32,500 bases of DNA from DATBFX01 sp036558305 (GTDB lineage Bacteria > Chloroflexota > Chloroflexia > Thermomicrobiales > UBA6265). The stretch lies in NCBI GenBank assembly GCA_036558305.1, contig DATBFX010000411.1:1-32500 (forward strand), written 5' to 3'. The notes beneath the pieces are model-generated. The model searched no databases. It saw only the letters and a program-made list of their open reading frames with translations, and was not told where the DNA came from. Made by a program: the position numbers and the translations under genes. Positions 27,799 through 32,500 of the stretch are shown piece after piece (position 1 is the stretch's first letter; every line of letters begins with the position of its first letter).

Positions 27799-27972
27799 GA
27801 CTGTCGCAGGTCGGCGCGACGCCGATCGCCGGCAGAAAGGTGCAGACCAGGAGGGGACAGGCAGCGAGGCGCTGCGATCGGAGTAGACGCCTCGTCGGTG
27901 CCGATGGAACAGCCGGGTAGCCATGACCTCCCCGGCTGCTGGTTATGGGGGGCACGGACAGCGGGGTTTCCC

Positions 27973-28479
27973 GTGAACCGACGACTCATCCGATCGCTCC
28001 TGACACTGTGCCTGCTACTCGGCCTGGCGCCGGCTCTGGGTCCGCTCGGCCCCACACCTGGCCGGGCACAATCCCGGCATCCGGACCTGATGCCCGTTGC
28101 CGTGACGGCCAGCGTGGACAGCGCCCGCTGGTTCGATTCCATCACCGTCTCATGGACCGTCGAGAGTCGGAGCGAGAACGCCATCTCGAACGACCTTTCC
28201 TGGGGCGATGAGGTCCGCCTCTCGACCGACGCGACGCGGGACTGCGAGGACAGCTTGCTCAAGTCCAGTTGGCCCGCGTCCTCCAGGATGGGACCGGTGG
28301 CGGCGGGGGAGCGCTACGCGGTCGCGATGGACGCGGCAGTACCCGACGTCCCTGCCGGGAGGTACTGCCTACTGGTGGCGGTCGAAACGATCCCACTCCC
28401 TTCCGGGTTGGCCGTGCATGAGGCCGACGAGACCAACAACGTGCTATCCGTCCCCTTCACGGTCGAGGCAGCGCGGTAG
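27973..28479 (+). CDS. Secreted CARDB-like protein
   Basis: The start is GTG at 27973, because the signal peptide NRRLIRSLLTLCLLLGLAP begins there; a longer frame has no ribosome site. The 168-residue product ends its signal near TPGRAQ. One beta domain follows, LMPVAVTASVDSARWFDSIT, and the end has ADETNNVLSVPFTV. ADETNN followed by a hydrophobic strand is the hallmark of CARDB-type adhesion domains. Two Cys residues (TRDCEDS and RYCLL) could form a disulfide. It probably acts as a small surface or secreted adhesion domain. The gap of 174 bases from the ACP gene makes co-transcription uncertain. Confidence 0.7.
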   Translation: MNRRLIRSLLTLCLLLGLAPALGPLGPTPGRAQSRHPDLMPVAVTASVDSARWFDSITVSWTVESRSENAISNDLSWGDEVRLSTDATRDCEDSLLKSSWPASSRMGPVAAGERYAVAMDAAVPDVPAGRYCLLVAVETIPLPSGLAVHEADETNNVLSVPFTVEAAR

Positions 28480-28713
28480 GCGTCCGCCGGTGGATGGCTC
28501 CAGCCCCCTGAGCGACCGGCGCGCGTTCAGACAAGCGCCCCGGTGATGACGCCGACCGGGGCTCCGCTCAGGGTGTGCATGAGTGCGCGCACCCCAGGCC
28601 GCTGGGCATCCTCACCGCCATGCGCCGCGACGGCGCCCTCTGGAACCCACGCGCAACCCACCCCGATCCCTTGACATCCAACACAGGTGCTCCCATCCAC
28701 GGCAACCGGACCC
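28480..28713. other. Intergenic region with nested hairpin
   Basis: There are 234 bases between the CARDB gene and leader copy C. It holds the hairpin 28506-28573 listed separately. No gene is supported. Confidence 0.4.
28506..28573 (+). terminator. Nested hairpin after the CARDB-like gene
   Basis: The outer arms CCCTGAGCG and CGCTCAGGG are 9-base perfect. The inner arms GCCCCGGT and ACCGGGGC are 8-base perfect with a ten-base loop. It starts 27 bases after the CARDB stop and has no T-run. A terminator is likely; a structured RNA is possible. Confidence 0.45.
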
Positions 28714-28866
28714 CGTGGCAAATTGACACGTTCTCGCAACATCCGCGGGGCATCTATCGTCCTCTCTGTCACACCGTTCATGGGATAACCGGGTCATGCG
28801 CCAGCTACGGCGTCGCCGTGCCGGCGATCCGGTCCGCGGCGCGCGCAACGCGGGAGGAGGTTTGTC
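28714..28866 (+). repeat. Leader/promoter-like element, copy C (intact, before MMPL gene)
   Basis: It has TTGACACGTTCTCGCAACA, then GGGGCATCTATCGTCC, GTCAC, ten bases and GGATAACC, then a leader of about 60 bases ending in GGGAGGAGG. GCAAC, 17 bases and CGTCC would fit an ECF sigma promoter (AAC...CGTC), and a TTGACA box is also present. Copies A and B keep the same spacing of GTCAC-N10-GGATAAC. Confidence 0.7.
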
Positions 28867-31185
28867 ATGGCCGTGCTCGCTCCGACCGCCACCCGAACCG
28901 AACCCTCACGAGAACTGAAAGTTGGGCGCCGGCGGTCCGTTCTTTCCACGGCCGGTCTCGCCAGGCTCAGTGCGCTCCACCCCTGGCGCGTGCTTGCGCT
29001 CTGGTGTGTCGTCCTCGCACTGGCCATGTTCGCGGCCAGAGGACTGAGCGACGCTCTAACGACCGAGGTGACGTTCACCAATCGACCGGAGTCGGTGCGT
29101 GGGGACGAACTGCTTGGCGAGCGTTTGCGACCGTTCGAGCCCGTGACCGAAACGGTCGTCGTCCGCTCCGAATCGGCCACGGTCGACGACCCCGCGTTTC
29201 GCCAGATCGTCGAAGCGACGACGAATGCCCTCAGCGGCATGACCGGCGTGGTCGATTCGGTGAGCGACTACTACCGGGCAGCGAACGCTGGAGACACCTC
29301 GGCCGATGGCCTGGTCTCGGCGGATCGCCACGCGACGATCATCCCGGTGACGCTGGTCGGGACTTTTGAGGAGGCGGCCAAGCACGCGAACGACTACCTG
29401 GCGACGGTCGCGCGACAGAGGCAGGCAGGTTTCGAGGTCCTGACCGTCGGCGCCGTCAGCAGCGATCACACGTTCGGCACGATGGCCGAGGAGGATCTGC
29501 AACAGGGCGAGGCGATCGGGATCCCGGTCGCCTTGATCGTGCTCGTGATCGTGTTTGCCGCGCTCGTCGCCGCCGGTTTGCCGCTGATTCTGGGGGCGGT
29601 CGCGATCGGGGTGGCACTGGGGATGACGGCGATCGTCGGTCGCTCCCTCGACCTCTTCGTCTTCGTCACCAACGTCATCACGATGCTCGGTCTCGCCGTC
29701 GGTATCGACTATTCGCTGTTCGTGATCGCTCGCTACCGCGAGGAGCGCCGGCGCGGGCTCGGCAAACTCGGGGCGATCGAATTGGCCGGCGGTACGGCGG
29801 GCAAGGCGGTGCTCTTTTCCGGCAGCACCGTCGTGCTCGCCCTGGCCGGGATGTTCTTCGTGCCGATGTCCGTCTTTCAGAGCATCGGCATCGCCGCGAT
29901 CCTCGTCGTGCTGGCAGCAATCGCGGCGACGATGACGCTGATCCCGGCGCTGATCGGTCTCCTGGGAGATCGGATCGACTGGCCGCGGAGACGCAAAGGC
30001 GGACAGACGGACAGACGGACAGACGGACAGGAGAGTTGGATTCCGCCGACCGCACTCCTCAGCCCTCACGCCTCATCGGGGTTCTGGGATCGGGTGACGA
30101 GGCTGGTCATGGCCCGACCGGTCGTGAGCGCCGGGTTGTCGATCGCGCTGCTCGGGGCGTTGGCGATACCGGCGCTCCAGTTGCATCGGGGAACGGCGAC
30201 GGTGAGTTCGCTGCCGGCGAGCGACGTGAGGCGGGCTTTCGAGATTCTCGGCGCCGATTTCTCGGCGGGGAGGATCGATCCGGTCGAGATCGTCGTCGAC
30301 GGCAGTCGAGATGATCCGGCGGTTCAGGCAGGGATCGAGCGGCTGAGTGCCGAACTCGCCCAGGACGCGGCCTTCGGCGCACCGCCAACCGTCGAGTGGA
30401 ACGCGGCCGGCGACCTGGCGCTCGTCCAGGGCGTGCTGACGATGGACAGCAACGTGCCGGCGGCTTACGACGCCGTGGCGCGGCTGCGGACGAGCGCGAT
30501 CCCGCGCGCCTTCGCCGGCACCCCAGGGACAAAGGTCTACGTCACGGGATCGACGGCGCAGGTCGCCGACTACTTCCGAGCTGTCGACGGCGTGACGCCC
30601 TGGGTCTTCGCCTTCGTGCTCGGGTTGAGTTTCGTCCTGTTGACGATCGTCTTCCGATCGATCGTCGTCGCCGCGAAGGCGATCGTGATGAACCTGCTCT
30701 CGGTCGGCGCCGCCTACGGGCTGTTGGTGCTCGTCTTCCAGAAGGGGTACGGCGCCGGCTTCCTCGGGTTCCAGCGGACGCCAGCGATCGAGGCGTGGTT
30801 GCCGATCTTCCTCTTCTGCATCCTCTTCGGGCTGAGCATGGACTACCACGTCTTCCTCCTCAGCCGCATCCGCGAGCACTACGACCTGACCGGCCGCAAC
30901 GCCGAGGCGGTGGCGACCGGACTGCGGACGACGGCGCGGATCATCACCGGCGCCGCGTTGATCATGGTCGCGGTTTTTGCCGGGTTTGCCGCCGGGCGAT
31001 TGGTGCAGTTGCAGGAGATGGGGTTTGGGCTGGCGGTCGCGGTCTTCCTCGACGCGACGGTGGTCCGCTCCATCCTCGTGCCGTCGGCGATGGAATTGCT
31101 GGGCGATCGGAACTGGTACCTGCCACGCTGGCTGCAGTGGCTGCCCGACCTGCGGATCGAGGGCGAGCCGGCGGCGTGGCCCTAG
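28867..31185 (+). CDS. MMPL-family (RND-type) transporter
   Basis: The ATG at 28867 follows GGGAGGAGG. The 772-residue product has one helix near 35-55, an extracytoplasmic domain (about 60-205), a first group of about five helices (about 210-370), a loop with the 8-bp tandem repeat (about 378-388), a second helix and soluble domain (about 410-570), and a second helix group (about 575-755). VGIDYSLFVIARYREERR and LSMDYHVFLLSRIREHYD are the paired Asp-Tyr motifs of MMPL proteins, which carry the proton-relay residues. The family exports lipids, peptides and drugs; the substrate is unknown. A truncated copy of its 5' end occurs at 22155. Confidence 0.9.
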   Translation: MAVLAPTATRTEPSRELKVGRRRSVLSTAGLARLSALHPWRVLALWCVVLALAMFAARGLSDALTTEVTFTNRPESVRGDELLGERLRPFEPVTETVVVRSESATVDDPAFRQIVEATTNALSGMTGVVDSVSDYYRAANAGDTSADGLVSADRHATIIPVTLVGTFEEAAKHANDYLATVARQRQAGFEVLTVGAVSSDHTFGTMAEEDLQQGEAIGIPVALIVLVIVFAALVAAGLPLILGAVAIGVALGMTAIVGRSLDLFVFVTNVITMLGLAVGIDYSLFVIARYREERRRGLGKLGAIELAGGTAGKAVLFSGSTVVLALAGMFFVPMSVFQSIGIAAILVVLAAIAATMTLIPALIGLLGDRIDWPRRRKGGQTDRRTDGQESWIPPTALLSPHASSGFWDRVTRLVMARPVVSAGLSIALLGALAIPALQLHRGTATVSSLPASDVRRAFEILGADFSAGRIDPVEIVVDGSRDDPAVQAGIERLSAELAQDAAFGAPPTVEWNAAGDLALVQGVLTMDSNVPAAYDAVARLRTSAIPRAFAGTPGTKVYVTGSTAQVADYFRAVDGVTPWVFAFVLGLSFVLLTIVFRSIVVAAKAIVMNLLSVGAAYGLLVLVFQKGYGAGFLGFQRTPAIEAWLPIFLFCILFGLSMDYHVFLLSRIREHYDLTGRNAEAVATGLRTTARIITGAALIMVAVFAGFAAGRLVQLQEMGFGLAVAVFLDATVVRSILVPSAMELLGDRNWYLPRWLQWLPDLRIEGEPAAWP
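30001..30030 (+). repeat. 8-bp tandem repeat inside the MMPL gene
   Basis: GGACAGAC repeats 3.75 times in a row. It encodes a polar loop (GGQTDRRTDGQ) between the two halves of the transporter. Eight is not a multiple of three, so gain or loss of one unit would shift the frame. Confidence 0.9.
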
Positions 31186-31186
31186 C

Positions 31187-31269
31187 GAGTGGCAAGTGGC
31201 AAGTGGCGAGTGGCAGGTGACAAGGGGAGACCCATCGACTTGACACTTGTAACTTGGCACTTGCCACTC
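31187..31269 (+). repeat. Short tandem repeats forming a long hairpin
   Basis: The left arm has four degenerate copies of AGTGGCA (31187-31224). The right arm 31239-31269, CTTGACACTTGTAACTTGGC followed by ACTTGCCACTC, pairs with it. It lies between the MMPL stop and the next gene and could act as a partial terminator or be a small repetitive element. There is no T-run. Confidence 0.6.
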
Positions 31270-31286
31270 AGAGGGAGGAACGACCG

Positions 31287-31580
31287 ATGTACGCACGGGT
31301 TGCGACGGTTCAGGTCCGGGTCGAGAAACTCGACGATGCGATCGAGATCTACCGGGAGGGCGTCGTTTCGGCGCTCCGCGAACAACCGGGGTTCCAGGGG
31401 GTGGAGTTGCTCGTGAACCGGGAGACGGGGCATGGCATTTCGATTACGCGCTGGGCGTCGGAGGCCGATCAACTCGCCAGCGAAGCGAGCGGGTTCTATC
31501 GCCAGCAGGTCGCCAGGTTTCGGGGTCTCTTCGACGCGATGCCGGTGCGCGAAGTCTACGAAGTTGCCGTATTCGTGTGA
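31287..31580 (+). CDS. ABM-like small protein (antibiotic biosynthesis monooxygenase fold)
   Basis: GGGAGG lies before the ATG. The 97-residue product, MYARVATVQVRVEKLDDAIE and onward, has the ferredoxin-like alternation beta-alpha-beta-beta-alpha-beta of ABM domains, with PGFQGVELLVNRETG and GISITRWASEADQLAS at the typical places. ABM domains act as small oxygenases or as ligand-binding dimers; no catalytic residue can be assigned. It is 28 bases from the following nitroreductase-like gene, so the two are probably co-transcribed. A hairpin separates it from the MMPL gene. Confidence 0.7.
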   Translation: MYARVATVQVRVEKLDDAIEIYREGVVSALREQPGFQGVELLVNRETGHGISITRWASEADQLASEASGFYRQQVARFRGLFDAMPVREVYEVAVFV

Positions 31581-31608
31581 GTTCGAAACGGGCAAAAGGA
31601 GTTGAGCC

Positions 31609-32500
31609 ATGGCCACCGCAATCCGGAGTCCCTGGGACGTCGAGACGTCAACCATACCTTCGATCGATGCGCCCGCGGAGGCGTTCCGATGGGCGGTGTC
31701 CTTTGCCATCCTTGCGCCATCGGGGCACAACACCCAACCCTGGCGGTTCAGGATCGCGGGGGACGCGGTGGAGGTCTGCGCCGACCGGACGCGGGCGCTC
31801 CCGGTCGTCGACCCGGAGGACCGGGAGTTGACGATCGCTTGCGGTGCGGCACTGCTCCATCTGCGGCTGGCGCTCGAACGGCTCGGTGTCTGCCCGGAGA
31901 TCGACTTGCTGCCGGATGGGGACGATGCGGATCTGTTGGCCCGAGTGCGGTTCGGTCCGGTTTTTCCGTCGCCGCCCGAGGAGGACGACCTGTTCGCGGC
32001 GGTTCCGTTGCGGCGCACGAATCGACAGCCCTACGACGATCGGCCGCTGCCCACCGAGCTGTTCCCTGCTCTCGCCGCGGCGGTAGCTGCCGAAGGAGCC
32101 CATCTGCGCGCCGTCGAGGGTGAGACGCGGCGCGTGGTGTCCGACCTTGTCGCAGGGGCCGACCGCAGCCAATGGGCAGACAAGCACTTCCGGCGCGAGT
32201 TGGCGTTGTGGTTGCATCCGGCGCGGCGCGGCGACGGGATGCACGCCTTCGCCCGGTACGGACTCGGCCCCGTGGTCGTGCGGAGTCTCGATCTGGGCAA
32301 GGACATGGGGCGGAAGGATCACGAACTGGCCGAGGAGGCGCCGCTGCTGGTTGTCCTGGGGACCGACGGGGACACGCCCGGCGATTGGCTGATGGCGGGT
32401 CAGGCGCTGGCGCGGCTGCTGTTGCGGGCGCGCGTCGACGCCGTCGACGCGGCCTATTTGAACCAGCCGATCCAGGTGGCGGCGTTGCGACCGCGACTGG
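31609..32500 (+). CDS. Acg/nitroreductase-like flavoprotein (3' end outside window)
   Basis: AAAAGGAG precedes the ATG at 31609. About 297 residues are visible and the frame runs off the end. SFAILAPSGHNTQPWRFRI (about 31-49) is the FMN-contact motif of the Acg-like nitroreductase family (usual APSxHNTQPW). RRTNRQPYDDRPLP and later EEAPLLVVLGTDGD and GQALARLLLRAR follow the family order. Members bind FMN and reduce nitro compounds or, in the Acg case, are thought to sequester flavin under stress. Its partner gene is the ABM-like protein just upstream. Confidence 0.75.
   Translation, partial: MATAIRSPWDVETSTIPSIDAPAEAFRWAVSFAILAPSGHNTQPWRFRIAGDAVEVCADRTRALPVVDPEDRELTIACGAALLHLRLALERLGVCPEIDLLPDGDDADLLARVRFGPVFPSPPEEDDLFAAVPLRRTNRQPYDDRPLPTELFPALAAAVAAEGAHLRAVEGETRRVVSDLVAGADRSQWADKHFRRELALWLHPARRGDGMHAFARYGLGPVVVRSLDLGKDMGRKDHELAEEAPLLVVLGTDGDTPGDWLMAGQALARLLLRARVDAVDAAYLNQPIQVAALRPRL

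Overview
The window is high-GC, densely coded bacterial DNA. Ribosome binding sites of the GGAGG/AAGGAG type, short intergenic gaps, a probable Tat-exported surface protein ending in an LPNTG sorting signal, SH3b and CARDB secreted proteins and a GPP34-family protein suggest a monoderm bacterium. The gene style fits Chloroflexota (Thermomicrobia-like) or, less likely, Actinomycetota. This placement is inference: there is no rRNA or other decisive marker. I saw no tRNA, rRNA, CRISPR array or intact insertion sequence.

Layout. 1-781: the tail of a P1B-type metal ATPase that is broken off in mid-domain. 610-4881 (minus): a probable three-gene operon of GPP34 protein, secreted serine beta-lactamase-family hydrolase and secreted alpha/beta hydrolase. 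4979-7257 (minus): a DUF4386-like membrane protein and a four-repeat SH3b exported protein. 7674-12948 (plus): a tight central-carbon operon of GAPDH, ATP-type PEP carboxykinase, phosphofructokinase and an AAE-type (YidE/AspT) transporter. 13304-17540: small membrane proteins, a frameshifted remnant, and a minus-strand exported protein made of three six-cysteine knottin-like repeats ending in LPNTG. 17923-21935: an ABC ATPase, a 990-residue FtsX-type permease and a 57-residue glycine-rich membrane peptide. 21936-22288: a fossil region in which an MMPL-type gene leader is joined to a copied permease tail. 22476-27798: a translationally coupled operon of AcsA-type acetyl-CoA synthetase, 2-oxoacid dehydrogenase E1 alpha, E1 beta, an E2 with an unusual lipoyl motif, and an acyl carrier protein. 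27973-32500: a CARDB-like secreted protein, an MMPL transporter containing an 8-bp tandem repeat, an ABM-like small protein and an Acg/nitroreductase-like protein that runs off the end.

How it fits together. The 7.7-12.9 kb operon controls the PEP/triose/hexose-phosphate part of glycolysis and gluconeogenesis. The 22.5-27.8 kb operon makes or redirects acetyl-CoA or another acyl group. It has no E3, so dihydrolipoamide dehydrogenase must come from elsewhere.

Less usual features. A regulatory-looking leader occurs three times (about 7468, 22000 and 28714). Several gene-end fossils (2-781, 15380-15418, 22217-22288) suggest repeated duplication followed by internal deletion. The strongest candidates for an undescribed system are the knottin-repeat LPNTG surface protein and the AcsA/E1/E2/ACP operon.
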